A DNA stretch of 64,000 nucleotides from Sambucus nigra (lineage: Eukaryota > Streptophyta > Magnoliopsida > Dipsacales > Adoxaceae): positions 835,424,073 to 835,488,072 of the forward strand of contig OX422207.1 of assembly GCA_949130495.1 (NCBI GenBank), written 5' to 3'. The position numbers and the translations under genes were made by a program. The notes under the pieces were generated by a model. That model saw only the letters and a list, made by a program, of their open reading frames with translations. It did not search any database and was not told where the DNA came from. Numbering within the stretch: the stretch's first letter is position 1; each line of letters starts with the position of its first letter. Below are positions 23,863 to 34,484 of the stretch, in pieces.

Positions 23863-23874
23863 GCTCTGATACCA
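23863..23874 (-). other. Primer binding site (initiator Met tRNA) of the copia element
   Basis: On the minus strand, two bases after the 5' LTR, the sequence TGGTATCAGAGC appears. It is complementary to the 3' end of plant initiator methionine tRNA, the usual copia primer. Confidence 0.93.
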
Positions 23875-23876
23875 AT

Positions 23877-25846
23877 TGAAAAAAGCGTTACTAAAGCCGT
23901 TTATGAAAATAAACTATTTAAGTAACTCCGAGTTGTTATTTGAAGAAACTCTTTTCTTAAATCAAAAAGGATTAATTACAAGATGTGTTTAATAAAATAG
24001 TATGTACGAGATCTGTTCAAGATTTAAGCAACAAGTTTAAAAAATAATTTAAACCAGTTTTAAACACAGCACAACCAAGAATGAGATGAGAAAATGTAGA
24101 AGGCTTCTGTTCACAATTTTTTACGTGGTAAAACCTCACCAATTGAGGAAACATCCACGACTCCCTCTACGAAGTAAAAAGAAAAATCCACTAAAACAAA
24201 TATATGAGTTACAAACTATATAACTAACATGCAAACAACTCAGACCTATATAAGTTTAGGAATGTACCCTCTGGTGTCCTTAAACTTCTCTGCAGTTCTG
24301 ATTGTAGATGTAGTTCTCCCAATTTGTCAACTTTTGATTTGTTCCAGCACTTTACGTCGACTTATGTTCTCAAGATCTTATCACCAACACTTTTCATGTT
24401 GTAGGGTGTAAGTGTTTGTGAAGGGGCTCTCTAACACATGCATGCACACACACACACACACACACACACTTATTAAGTACAAACAGTCCTAACAAATTAC
24501 AGTTTACACTATATGCAGTGATCTTTTCTTTTTCTTTCTTCTTAGAAAACTTTGAACCTTTTTGAACTTTCAAACTATCCCAGAATCCACGGATACCTTG
24601 CTAGGAAGACAGACAAGGTCTTAATCAATCTCAGAATTTAAAACAAAAACTTTTTGAGATTGAAAACCTCCAAGTGAGATTCCAAACTAGGTCAAAGGTT
24701 TAGTTTTACAAGAACAAGAAACAGAAAGCATTTATTGTTGATTTTAAGGAAGAAAACGTTTTAGAGAAAACAATCAACAATATATTTCTCAAGATGAGAA
24801 ATAAAATGAAACTAAGTGTAATGTAACATGAATAACTCAGATCTGAGTAGAAGTCTAAGTTGGAAACAAGATCTCACGAACACAAGGTTACAGCAAAAAA
24901 AATAACTCAACTCAAACTCTCAAACACTCAAGAACACACAGGATGGTGTTTTTGGTTATGGTGTTTTGAAGAAGTGTTTGGGTTAGGTTTGAAGAGGATT
25001 TGGACGAAGTTAGGGTTTCTAACTTTCTTCTCTCTCTGGTTTCTCTCTCTTCTCTCTCTTCTCTATTAATTTCTCAAAGGAAATGAAATGGCCAAAATCT
25101 TCGAAGTCTAAGAGAAGGGCCCTTTTTATAGGGTGAGAGGAAGGTTCGAGATATCTGATCCAAACCAAGGGCTGAGATCGAGTCAATTTAAATTGACTTG
25201 AATCTAAGGGCTCACACAAGGCGGTGCTTAAACGAGCGCTGATTGTCTTAAAAAGTTACACGGGGATTCATCAAGGCAACATGCAGACCATTGATAAGGA
25301 ATGATCCAAGGGCTGATAATACACGCGTCTGTTGTCTCAGTAAAGAAACACAAATCTAACCAATCAGAGGCAGACAGGTGTTGGCCAGTTATGGGATGTT
25401 AAACGCACGTCAAAACTAATTACAAAGCACACCCTGAAGTCTTTGCCGCTTTCGGATTCTACCCAAGGTAACATTAGGCCATAAAATACAACAATTCATA
25501 TTTGGAGATTGACCCCAAAACTTTTTAAAACAAGTTTTAATTATTAAAAACATGATTTAAAAATGTTTAAAAAATCCCAAAAAATTATTAAAAATCAAAC
25601 TTAGGGATTTAAACACACTCAACACATGTACACATATACTTATGCAATATGAGGTGCAAAAGATGAATTCTAAGTGTGTGAGTGTTGGCAATAGACACTT
25701 GATCATAACAAGAAAGAGAGATGAATAGGCAATCCAATATCCGAGGCTCTTTGGTTTCTAGGAAGACACAATTTTGTCACAATTTCCAAACTAGATGAGC
25801 ACTTATACAATATAGACTCAAGTGAGTCAAATGTATAAGGGCTTCA
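23877..25846 (-). repeat. 5' LTR of the copia element
   Basis: It starts TGAAGCCCTTATAC at 25846 and ends CTTTTTTCA at 23877 on the minus strand. It is 1,970 bp long. It contains an expanded CA repeat (24446-24469) compared with the 3' LTR. Confidence 0.95.
25121..25133 (-). promoter_or_regulatory. TATA box of the copia 5' LTR
   Basis: On the minus strand the LTR contains CCCTATAAAAAGGGCCC, a good TATA box with transcription expected to start about 30 bases further along, near 25090-25100. The same motif is present in the other LTR near 17250. Confidence 0.6.
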
Positions 25847-26069
25847 CAGAGTTGTCCCCTCTGTTAGTAGCAACTGATGATAACTTTTAGGCTACTGAAG
25901 AAGCTCTATCAAAAGCCAAACAAAAACGTGAATCCTTGTTGATTGAACAGGATCGAGTGCGAACCAGGATTGAAGGATGGATCACTACTCAAAGAACGTG
26001 CTTAGAAGCTTCTTTGGTGCTTCCTAGAGACTTCTTCTCCCAACCTGAATTGTGGTTCCTTCTGGGTTA
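25847..26069 (+). pseudogene. Old Tat antisense gene, last exon
   Basis: Directly after the copia insertion the plus-strand frame reads ELSPLLVATDDNF, one stop, ATEEALSKAKQKRESLLIEQ and RVRTRIEGWITTQRTCLEAS, and ends QPELWFLLG with a stop near 26069. The Ala/Lys/Glu-rich stretch is predicted helical. T-rich sequence follows, as expected for a 3' untranslated region. It joins in frame with the text ending at 16001 once the copia element and one copy of CAGAG are removed. Confidence 0.5.
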
Positions 26070-26329
26070 AAGTCCCTTCTTTTATGTTGTAATTTTTTTT
26101 GTATTTCCTCAAATGTAACTCTTGGACAATGGTTGTCAATTTTGTAATGATTTTGAGTATACCAATGAAAGAAATAGTATTTTGTTATCATGCACCACTT
26201 TGTTGCAACGCTTTTAATTATACAAAGATTAAACTCTTATAATTTACAAGTAAACTCTTTCTTCTTATCTCATTACAAAAGAAATAACTCATATAATGAG
26301 TTACAACATGACTCTAACATAAAATAAAT
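26070..26329. other. Convergent spacer between antisense gene and integrase end of old Tat
   Basis: T-rich sequence downstream of the antisense gene meets the 3' end of the minus-strand pol gene here. Nothing else is recognisable. Confidence 0.4.
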
Positions 26330-28380
26330 TTTCAACTGAGGTTACTCACTTTAACATGACATATTTTCAACCACTTGTTGTTTATCTTGAAGGGTTTATG
26401 TTCTTCCATCTTAGAGATTAAGCAGTAATCTGAATCATGAGCCTCCTTTACAATGAAAGGTCCTTTCTAATTCATTGTAAATTTAGGCAATGCGAGCCCC
26501 CGAATGTGCTTTATTGCTGCCTTCAAAACCAAATCCCCTTATACAAAATTTCTTGGCATCAATAAGTTATCATATTCCCTAGAGAGCTTCTTTATGTACA
26601 TTTTAAAGTATTGCATCACATGGTCCCTGTGTTCATCCAGTGCTTCCAATTGTACATGTCTACTCTGAGGGAGCATGCTGCTTCGTAAGGCATATCGGGT
26701 CGAAGGAACTTCCATTTCTATTGGCAGAAATATTTCAGCTCCAAACATAAGAGAGAACGACGTATACCCTGTAAGCTTCATCTTCGTCGTTCGATAGGCC
26801 ACAGAACTGCTGGAATCCTTTCATCCCATGATCCTGGGAAGTCTTCCATCGTCTTGGCCATGATATTGACCAAAATCTTGTAAGTTGATTCGTCTTGACC
26901 ATTGCCCTTAGGATATGCCACCGTTAAGGTATGATGGATGATAGAGTATTTATCTGTGAGAATTAGGGGTGTTCGCGGTCCGGTTCGGGTCGATTTTGAG
27001 TTTGTTTTGGATCGGACTGACTTGGTCGGTCCTCTAAAAAAATGGACCGAGACCGGACTAATAATGTCGATTAACCGACCCTAGTCGGTTTGGTCTAACC
27101 CTCAGTCCTCACATTAATGAATTACATCATTTATAATAATACAAATATACCCGAGTCTATTTTTTTCAAACATTAAAAATGAAAAAATATCAAAATTTGC
27201 AATTAAAACAAACCTATTATTGGATTAAACTAGAATTTAAACTAATCAAATATTGAAATATATATTTTCACTATTAATTTATCTTATATATATATACATA
27301 TATATGTAAAAATATATTATTTTATATAGAGTCAGTCCGGGTTGCTCCAAACTGGGTTTTTGAAATTGTAAATCGTGGGCCAGATCGACTAGGTCGGTTT
27401 GCTAAAAAAATAAATCAAGATCGGATCGATTAAGAAAAAACCGAAAAAAGAGAGTCGATTCGGATCGATTTGGTTCGGTTCACCGGTCGAATCGATTTTT
27501 TGAACACCCCTAGTGAGCATCGTTACTTCTTTGTTGATAAATGGGGTCCCGTTATCATAAAGGATAACCTTTGGGATCCTAAAATTTTAAATTATGTACT
27601 CACTAATGAAGTTGGCGACTACACCTTCTGTTGCTCTCTTGAGTGGTATTGCCTCAGCCCACTTTGTAAAGCACTCTATTTCCACTAATATCCAGATCTT
27701 TCCCCTCGAAGATGGATGTATTAACCCTACCAGGTCAAACGCCCAAGTGTGGAATGGGTAAGGAGTGGCCAAAGAGTGTAGGTTCATCTAAGGAGTATGG
27801 ATCATGTTCCATGTAGTTGTTACGCCTTGTATTTTAAACAAACTCAGCAGAATCCTTCTTTATGGCTGGCCAATAATAACCTAAGGTCATTAAAGGGTCA
27901 TATAACTTTGCCTTCCTATGTGAGCTGGATTGTGAGCTTGCTTCAAAACTTCCATTTCCTCCTCATTCGTGATGCATCTTAATGGCCTATTGAAGTATCC
28001 TTTGCGATAGAGCTGCTCTTCTTGAATGTAGAACCGTGAAGCCCTTTGCTTGAGTCCCATTACGTAAATTTTCTCCATAAGAACAACTACATCATTGATA
28101 AAATTAATGTAAGGCTGCCTCTAGTCCATCTGAGTTTCATTGAAGTGACATTCATCTATCTGAAAGAAAAGTTGACATTTATCGTACTTTCGTTGTACCT
28201 CTGTTGTATCCTGCTTCATCATTGGCCATAAGTATCCCTCTCTCTAAATTCTTCTGTACAAAGGGATCTCAGTTATTTTGTAGTATTTGTCATGTGTCTT
28301 CTTCGACTTCTATTCTGCTTCTTCTGGATCGATGCATCTTGATAGCAATCCTCCCACATTCCTGAAGTAAAGACTTCTTT
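26330..28380 (-). pseudogene. Old Tat integrase remnant, split by a MITE
   Basis: Reading the minus strand downward, two zinc-finger-like segments appear first: GYLWPMMKQDTTEVQRKYDK-C-Q near 28220-28150 and LYRKGYFNRPLRCITNEEEM to LGYYWPAIKKDS near 28030-27850. The catalytic core follows: PYPFHTWAFDLVGLIHPSSR (first Asp), then ILYDNGTPFINKEVTMLT (second Asp, near 27560). After the MITE, AYPKGNGQDESTYKILVNIM carries the Glu. MAYRTTKMKLTGYTSFSLMF and a C-terminal GPFIVKEAHDSDY stretch end near 26330. Multiple stops and frameshifts are present. Confidence 0.8.
26964..27512. mobile_element. hAT-type MITE in the old Tat integrase
   Basis: A 549-bp AT-rich insert has inverted ends TAGGGGTGTTC and GAACACCCCTA. 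It is flanked by GTGAGAAT (26956-26963) and GTGAGCAT (27513-27520), an 8-bp duplication with one mismatch, as made by hAT transposases. Subterminal CCGGTTCGG-type motifs occur at both ends. It has no coding capacity. It splits integrase between the second Asp and the Glu, so it arrived after the retrotransposon. Confidence 0.88.
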
Positions 28381-28393
28381 AGTTGGCAAAGTA

Positions 28394-28970
28394 CTACGCT
28401 AGCTCTTTCAGTTCCATTTTGCCTTCCCCATACTCCAACTGCTTCCTGATCTCGCCTCTCCAATCCAAATCATCTTCCATTGGTAATATCGATTGCACTA
28501 CCGAAGGACCCGTTCTTTGTTGTATCATCACCGTTGTTGTATCACTCTTCGTGTCCAGTTTCTGAGCAATGGTGGCATAAGCATCAACATGTCTACTCAT
28601 CATTCTAGGATGCCTCCTTATCTTGACCTAATGGAACTTGTTGATCAGCAGTTGTATGATCATTCTATAGGGCGACCGGATAAGGTGCTTCAATGCATCG
28701 AATCACCTTTGATGCATAGTGAACGGATGCCCCTTCGGAGGGCCTCTAGCAATCCCATTACTAACGCCTCATTCTCTACTTCATTATTGGAGTAAGGGAA
28801 ATCTAACTTGTAGGAAAGGAAAAATTCTTCCTTCCCTTTAGAAAGGCTAACCCCTTCTCCTCCCTTCTTTTCTTTCGAAGAATCATCGAATTGCATAGTT
28901 TATTCTTCAAGGTTTGCATCTAAAAAATTGGCCTACAAATCATCCCCTGGAATGCTCTCTCAGGGTGGTT
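28394..28970 (-). pseudogene. Old Tat RNase H remnant
   Basis: Minus-strand frames read TMQFDDSSKEKKGGEGVSL (first catalytic Asp region), then KLDFPYSNNEVENEALVMGL (the N-x-x-E-x-E-A-L motif) and GIRSLCIKGDSMH (the second Asp). A frame from 28603 gives HVDAYATIAQKLDTKSDTTT, matching the H-x-D-A-x-A-x-L-A end of the domain and the spacer to integrase. The pattern fits the second, archaeal-like RNase H domain known in Tat elements. Frameshifts are present. Confidence 0.7.
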
Positions 28971-29489
28971 CAAATATCCCAGGTGAAAAAATTGCCAACA
29001 AGTATGCGTACACCTGGATCTTGATCGCGCGGGGGACCACACATTTTAAGTTATATTCTGAAAGGATGAGAAACCACCTAACTGCTCTTCAAATCAAAAT
29101 AGTTCTCGCCAATAAAAACTTAATTAGGTCACATCTTATCATAATATGAATTGTGAAAGATAATATATTATGTCTAAGTTTTTATGCTTCAAACACCAAG
29201 GCTAAACAATGTCTTTCTTTACTACTGTACCTTGCCTCTGGTCTATGTATGATCATTCTCAGTTAGTAGACTAGTCTTTCTTTCCTATCGATATCCTGTG
29301 CCAAGAGATCTTTAATGGATATTGTAGTAGACGTGAGGTAGAGTTACAACAGTATCCTTATCTTAGGAGAAATCGTCGTTTATGAAGAATTGTGCATCTT
29401 CTTCAACTTGGTCAAAGATTCTTGGTAAGCTTCATCCCATAACTTTGTGCCATTTCATAACAACTCCATCAGTGGATGAGTTATCTCGG
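28971..29489 (-). pseudogene. Old Tat region between RT and second RNase H, decayed
   Basis: Expected to hold the first, gypsy-type RNase H. Only short scattered matches can be read on the minus strand, such as a GDDL-ANFLDA segment near 28940 corresponding to the A-x-F-x-A end. It is too degraded for more. Confidence 0.4.
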
Positions 29490-30254
29490 TCAGCCCGGCA
29501 CAAATCTCCTGAGATTAGAGACTTTACAGAGGAAAATCTTGAGCTCTTTTGTTGTTCTTGGACATGGCATCTCCAGGATCGCTTGTTGCTTGTCCTGGTC
29601 CATCTGCACTCCCTGTCGATCTACCACAAAACCAAGGAACTTTACACTTGTAACTCTGAAGGCACACTTCAGCGGGTTCATCTTCATCTTGTAATTTCTA
29701 CACCGGATGAACACCTTCCTCTGATTGGCCAGGTGGGACTCCTCCTTCTTCGACTTGATGACTAGATCATGCATGTAAAATTCTAAAAACTTATAAAAGA
29801 AATCATGGAAAATGGCTATCGTCATTCTCTGATATGTTGCTCCAACATTCTTCAACCCAAAAGGGATCACATTGTACATGAAATTTCCTAACGAGGTTCT
29901 GAATGTTGTTTTCTCAGCATCAGCTGGATCTATTTTGATCTGGTTGTATCCCATATACCCATCCATAAAATAATACATTTCATGCCCAGTAGTTTCATCG
30001 ATCAAGCTATCAATGGAGGATACAGAGAACTCATCCTTTGGGCAAGCTTTGTTTAAATACCTGAAGTTCACACAGATTCTTATCTGATTCTTATCTTTCT
30101 TTCCCACTGGGACAATGCTTGACAACCAAAGTGGGTGCCGTATTGGTTTGATGAACCCAACTACTAGCAACCGTTGAACCTCCTCTTTTATTTTCAGATG
30201 CAACTTAGTCTTGTAAGTTCTTGTGGCTTGATTCACTGGTATGGATGAAGACAT
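29490..30254 (-). pseudogene. Old Tat reverse transcriptase remnant
   Basis: A 254-codon open segment carries TYKTKLHLKIKEEVQRLLVV, ICVNFRYLNKACPKDEF, GHEMYYFMDGYMGYNQIKI, VIPFGLKNVGATYQRM and a YMHD in place of the catalytic YVDD. It then reads MNPLKCAFRVTSVKFLGFVV. The order matches Ty3/gypsy reverse transcriptase. Loss of the first catalytic Asp of the YVDD box makes it inactive. It is the best-preserved part of the old element. Confidence 0.9.
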
Positions 30255-30749
30255 AACATTAAACTTATGGAAACTTACTTCTTCATCTAGCCTCCATCTC
30301 TATGTACTTCCATCCAAAAATGTCTTTGTACTCTCAAATTATCTCAATTAAGGCCCTTCTTTTCTCCTTGCTCAGATCCTTCGAAATGGACATGGGCCTT
30401 GGATCTTCTCCTTCTTCAGTTAAATGTAGTTGTTCCAGCTCTTGCACTTATGGCTTCGGGCGATCCATCATGTATTCTGGATCCTCTCCCACTTCTTTTA
30501 TAAACTCTTGTATGTTAGAGTTGTCTATGACCATACATTGCCCCTGCTTATCTACTAGGAAACACTCATACACTAGGTCAGCCTCTTCATCAGCTTTTAG
30601 GACAACTCCTTCGATCGCCCTCTCACACCTTTAGAGTGGATAAATCACCTTCCCATCCTCTATTTCCTAAAAACCTACTCAACACGCTCTGTAGTTATAC
30701 TTCGTGCTCCATCGGGTCCATCCTGGGCCTCATCCTATCTCTGAGTTAT

Positions 30750-31440
30750 TTAGAGATTTCGGGGTTTAGGATCAGCATGATGAACCTCCTCATATACTTC
30801 TCTTCGTCCTGCTCCCTCGCTTCTCTGACCATTCACATTTCCCATCCTTTCTCTGATAGAGGGAACTTTAGCTCCCTCCATTCTTCTCGTTAGGACTCTA
30901 GCATCCTCCTCTAGCTCTATGTAGAAAGATACGTCCACCAGGTGATCCTCTTCGATTGCAAAGGGATTCTTTATTGCACATATGACAATTTCAGTCCCTT
31001 TTACATTTATCTTAGCACATTGGTGATATGTCGAAGGAACTAAACCGTAATTGTGCATCCACACCCTTCCTATCAGAAGGTGGTAAGAAGTAGCACTCTC
31101 AATCACATCAAATTTAATGTGTGAAGTGAGGTTCCCCTTCATAATTCCAACATTCACATACCCAATCTACTTGGAGGATTGGTTGTCATAACTAAAAATC
31201 ACTAAAAGCATTAGTATCAACCTTGCCTTAGTAATATTTGATGTATGGAAGGAACTGATGGGCATGATATTTATCGATGTTCTCCCATCCATTAAGGCCC
31301 TTGCAATACTTAAACCATTAATACTAGTTATGATATATAAGGGCCTATTATGTGGGAACCTTACAGCCCTATCGGCGTCACTAAAAGTTACTTCAGATAA
31401 AAAATTTCTTACCAATCTAGCCATTTCCCCCTCTATCTAA
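30750..31440 (-). pseudogene. Old Tat protease remnant
   Basis: From 31424 the minus strand reads VTFSDADRAVRFPHNRPLYI and RALMDGRTSINIMPISSF. This fits the family pattern P-H-x-x-x-L-x-I ... V/M-D-x-G-S-S-x-N-I-x, with the D-x-G-S-S site changed to DGRTS. The frame from 31157 (NVGIMKGNLTSHIKFDVIES, then YHLLIGRVWMHNYG) matches the downstream F-x-V/I ... Y-x-x-L/I-G-R-x-W-x-H motif and then KINVKGTEIVI. A frameshift separates the two frames. Confidence 0.75.
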
Positions 31441-31449
31441 GAGATGTCA

Positions 31450-33280
31450 CTACATTCTTTAGTGTAATGTCCAAAATCGCTTGCGTTATCTCCAACCGGT
31501 TTTCCTTCGGCATCCCCACTTAGTCGAAGAACCATAATAACTTGGGCGACTGAGATACAGCTTAGTATTCCAGCCCCTGATCTACTTCTTCATTATCCAA
31601 ATTATGCACATCTTCTACATCTCTGGCACTGGCTTCATCATAAGCTATCACCACGTTGGCTATTCCCCTGGTGCAATCTTCCAATGCCACCTCAAACTCT
31701 TCTCATTCAATCTCCAGGTCCTTTGCCTCCCATTCAGCCTCTTCATGATAAGTAACTATCAAATTAGCTGCATAGGCTGGTAAGCGTTTATTATTGACAT
31801 TATTCTGAGGGATCTGTAGAGTCCCTATTTTCATATGTTTGCTTATGATCTTCCTTAGTGTAAAGCAGGTTACCGTTGGATAACCAATCTTTTGATGGAT
31901 CTGGCAGTATTTGGGATCATCTCTTATCTATGCATCTAGATCCACAGTTGGAGTACCCTTGGGATCATATATTTTCCCCCCTTGGACCATGGTTTTATAA
32001 CAATTGACAGCCTCCTCAACAGTATAAGGCAGTGATGGTGGATCCTCTCTATCTTTACCAAACTTTCTCTTGTTATTTTTCTTCGATTGTTTGGCCCCTC
32101 TCCTCCATTGGTGTACCCCATTTTTGGGGGCTGGTCACGTATCACAATGGGCTATATTGGTTATCTAAACATCAAAGGCACTACGATCGAGTTTATCCGT
32201 ATGACCAATGATATGTTCCTTGTTGCCTTTAAAAAAGTCATAAAGTCCCTTCGCACATTTTATTGATGAGGTGATAGATGTACTCTGGGAGCAAACCCTT
32301 AGCACAAATCTGAAGCATTTTGGACTCCTTGGCCTCTTCTCTCATGTCGAGAGACCTTTATCTGAACTTTTGAATGTACGCTACGACTTTCTCCCCTGGA
32401 TGTTGCTTTTCCTTGCCTAGTTATGTCAGCGTGAACTCATCTTCTGCCAGAAAGAACTTCCGGACAAACAGAACATGCATTTCCTCCCACATTGAGACAC
32501 TCTTTGGTTCCAAGTGAGATCACCAAGTGTAAGCCTTATCAGTTAGGGATTTGGAAAACTCCCTTAACCTTAACTTCTTATTACTGCAACGAGCCCTCAG
32601 ATGCTCAATGAAGTGATTGATGTGTTCCTTCGAGTTTCCTCCCTTTCCTGTGTACTTATCAAAGATATGGGGAATATAGTCCTTTGGGTAAGGTTCATCG
32701 TTGTATTCTTTGGGGTAAGGAGTACGAAAATCATCATACACCAATGCTACCTCATTGGCTGACTGTGAGGAAGTTTTTATTATCTTTAGCATCTCCTTCT
32801 GCATATCTTCTTCCTCATTTCTTCCAAGGCAGATACAAGAGTTTTCTCAGCCACTAGAGCAATGGGCTGAGGGACCACAGGTGGAATACCTACCACACCT
32901 GGGGTACTCACCGTTGGGATAGGGGTAGGTACAGTGTTCGTGGGGCCAAGTCCCGTTGGATCTGCACTAAATGGGGCTATTGGAGCCACCATTAGTGTTA
33001 CGAAGGAGCTGGGGTCAAATCCCCCTACCAAAGCCGTTGAAGCTACGGGAGCCTGCAAGAACTCAAAGAACATGTCCATGAGAAGGGCCATATGTTCTTA
33101 TTCCGATATTGCGCTAGTGGAAGCTTGTGTCACCGCTGAGGTTCCTCTTGTTGTTCTAGTAAGGGGAACCTCCACTCGAGGAACCCCATCCCTAACAGCC
33201 TCAAACTCCCTCACCGCTTATTTCTTATTATGCTAGATAGCGTCAAAATCTATGGTATAATTAACGTTATCTTGTGCCAT
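31450..33280 (-). pseudogene. Old Tat gag remnant
   Basis: The frame probably starts at ATG 33280 (MAQDNVNYTIDFDAI), just after the primer binding site. From 33091 to 32786 it is Pro/Val/Thr-rich (ALLMDMFFEFLQAPVASTAL). From 32804 it reads EYNDEPYPKDYIPHIFDKYT and then KEHINHFIEHLRARCSNKKL, the usual P-x-F-x-K-Y-x-G ... H-x-x-x-F start of the gag core. LREFSKSLTDKAYTW follows. Downstream parts are frame-shifted and the zinc knuckle is not clear. Confidence 0.65.
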
Positions 33281-33299
33281 ACTTTTATAAGAATACCTC

Positions 33300-33317
33300 C
33301 CAAGCGGAGTCGCCAAA
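33300..33317 (-). other. Primer binding site of old Tat
   Basis: On the minus strand, directly inside the 5' LTR, the sequence reads TTTGGCGACTCCGCTTGGGA. A TGGCGACTCC-type site after the 5' LTR is common in Tat-like gypsy elements. The tRNA it pairs with was not determined. Confidence 0.65.
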
Positions 33318-34484
33318 TGTAAGAGGGTAGTCCCCTTGAATCCTGGGAGTATCGTAATAACAGTTGAGGTGTAACCTCTATAGATATGGTGATAACAGTC
33401 TCTCGTGTATAACTCAAGTAATAATAAAGGAAGCTCAGAAACAACTCATTCAAAGGGAGAGATTAGTAAGAACCCTAAATACACCTCGGCAGGCAGCCAA
33501 CACACCAATAACCTCTGTAGGATCTCTAGTAAGATATTAAAATCTTCACAATAATGGCAATGGTGTGTGAGTAAATTCTCTAGTTTGCAATAACTTCCCC
33601 CCGATATATTCTATCTCTAGCAATAAATTTCTATAAAGAACCCCCTCTCTTAGAAGTGATTGAGGCCAATAAATAGCCTCCCACCATTCTCGAGATGCCT
33701 CAATATTTTATAGTTGTGAAAGACATCCCCTCATACTTTACGTCATAAACATTAAATGCATGATGGTCCAGCCAGTCCCATGTCATAATCATTAAATGCC
33801 AAGACATGCCTTTTGCCCAACCACTGTGTGTTTGAGGACTGTCACAATAGAGGTGGCTCACCAAACTGTCTGATATCCCCAATACCATAGTGGTTTACTC
33901 AAGTACGGATTGGACAGTGTTTAGCTGGATAATGACATACCCTAAAGTCTAAGTGATATTTGGTAGAGGACTGTTTGGTTCGAACCTCAATCTCAGATGG
34001 AACCCCAAGTTACTCTGTGCAAGCTTCCATGATAAATATCTCTCAATGTTTTACTAGGTGTATCAAAGATGGTCAGGATAATCCCTAACGCTTCCTCACT
34101 TCTCAATCCTCCAAACTAAGTCCCTTTGATGTTCCCATGATGAGGTCATTTGGTAGAGCATGTAAGCTCTCCCAGGCCCTGCCACGCCTGGCCTAATGCG
34201 AGTACCGTTGGACCTCACACTTAATACTACAATCATTATAGCATTACAAACAATTTAATTTAAAAGGTACAAATTGACTAAGTAAGAATGGAAGATAAAA
34301 GAAAAAGAGTTATCTCAACATGTTTCCTCGCTGAGCTGTATCACTGAGCTTCCTCGCTGAGCTGCTTCGTTGGGTTGCCTCTCTAAGCTACCTCGCTGTC
34401 TTCATGCGGCTTTCTTCTCCTGAGTCTCTTTTATTAATTGGGGAAGCTCTCTCTAATTCATAGATTACCTTCAAGCCCCCTATA
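33318..34484 (-). repeat. 5' LTR of old Tat
   Basis: It is related to 4432-5619 over its full length. The minus-strand end is CTCTTACA at 33318. The outer terminus at 34484 has decayed to TATAGGGGGC from the TGTAAGGGGAC seen in the partner. The 5-bp duplication AATAT follows at 34485-34489. Confidence 0.82.

Larger units (their letters stand above)
16002..25846 (-). mobile_element. Ty1/copia LTR retrotransposon, near complete
   Basis: Two LTRs of about 1.97 kb, 16002-17966 and 23877-25846, flank a 5.9-kb internal region on the minus strand. The flanks CAGAG (15997-16001 and 25847-25851) form a 5-bp target duplication. LTRs have TG...CA ends. A primer binding site complementary to the initiator methionine tRNA and a polypurine tract are both present. 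Reading by eye I count roughly 43 substitutions between LTRs (about 2.2 percent) plus a CA-repeat length change, so insertion is fairly recent. The gag C-terminal coiled coil and long LTRs suggest a SIRE/Maximus-like lineage, but there is no envelope-like ORF: only about 320 bases separate RNase H from the 3' LTR. Confidence 0.95.
4432..34484 (-). mobile_element. Old Tat-like Ty3/gypsy LTR retrotransposon, heavily nested
   Basis: Two related LTRs, 4432-5619 and 33318-34484, bound this element. Its direct flanks are AATAT at 4427-4431 and AATAT at 34485-34489, a 5-bp target-site duplication. The minus strand carries gag, protease, reverse transcriptase, RNase H and integrase remnants from 33280 to about 26330. 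The plus strand carries an antisense gene between integrase and the 3' LTR. Both coding regions are broken by stops, frameshifts and later insertions (unresolved DNA, mitochondrial DNA, an LTR fragment, a copia element and a MITE). The insertion lies inside the protease of G1. LTRs have diverged clearly, including an indel of about 80 bp, so this is an old event. The Tat assignment rests on polyprotein motifs and the antisense gene. Confidence 0.85.

Noticed and set aside
23863..23874. GCTCTGATACCA as part of a tRNA gene
   Set aside because: It is only 12 bases and sits exactly at the primer-binding position of the copia element. There is no cloverleaf around it.
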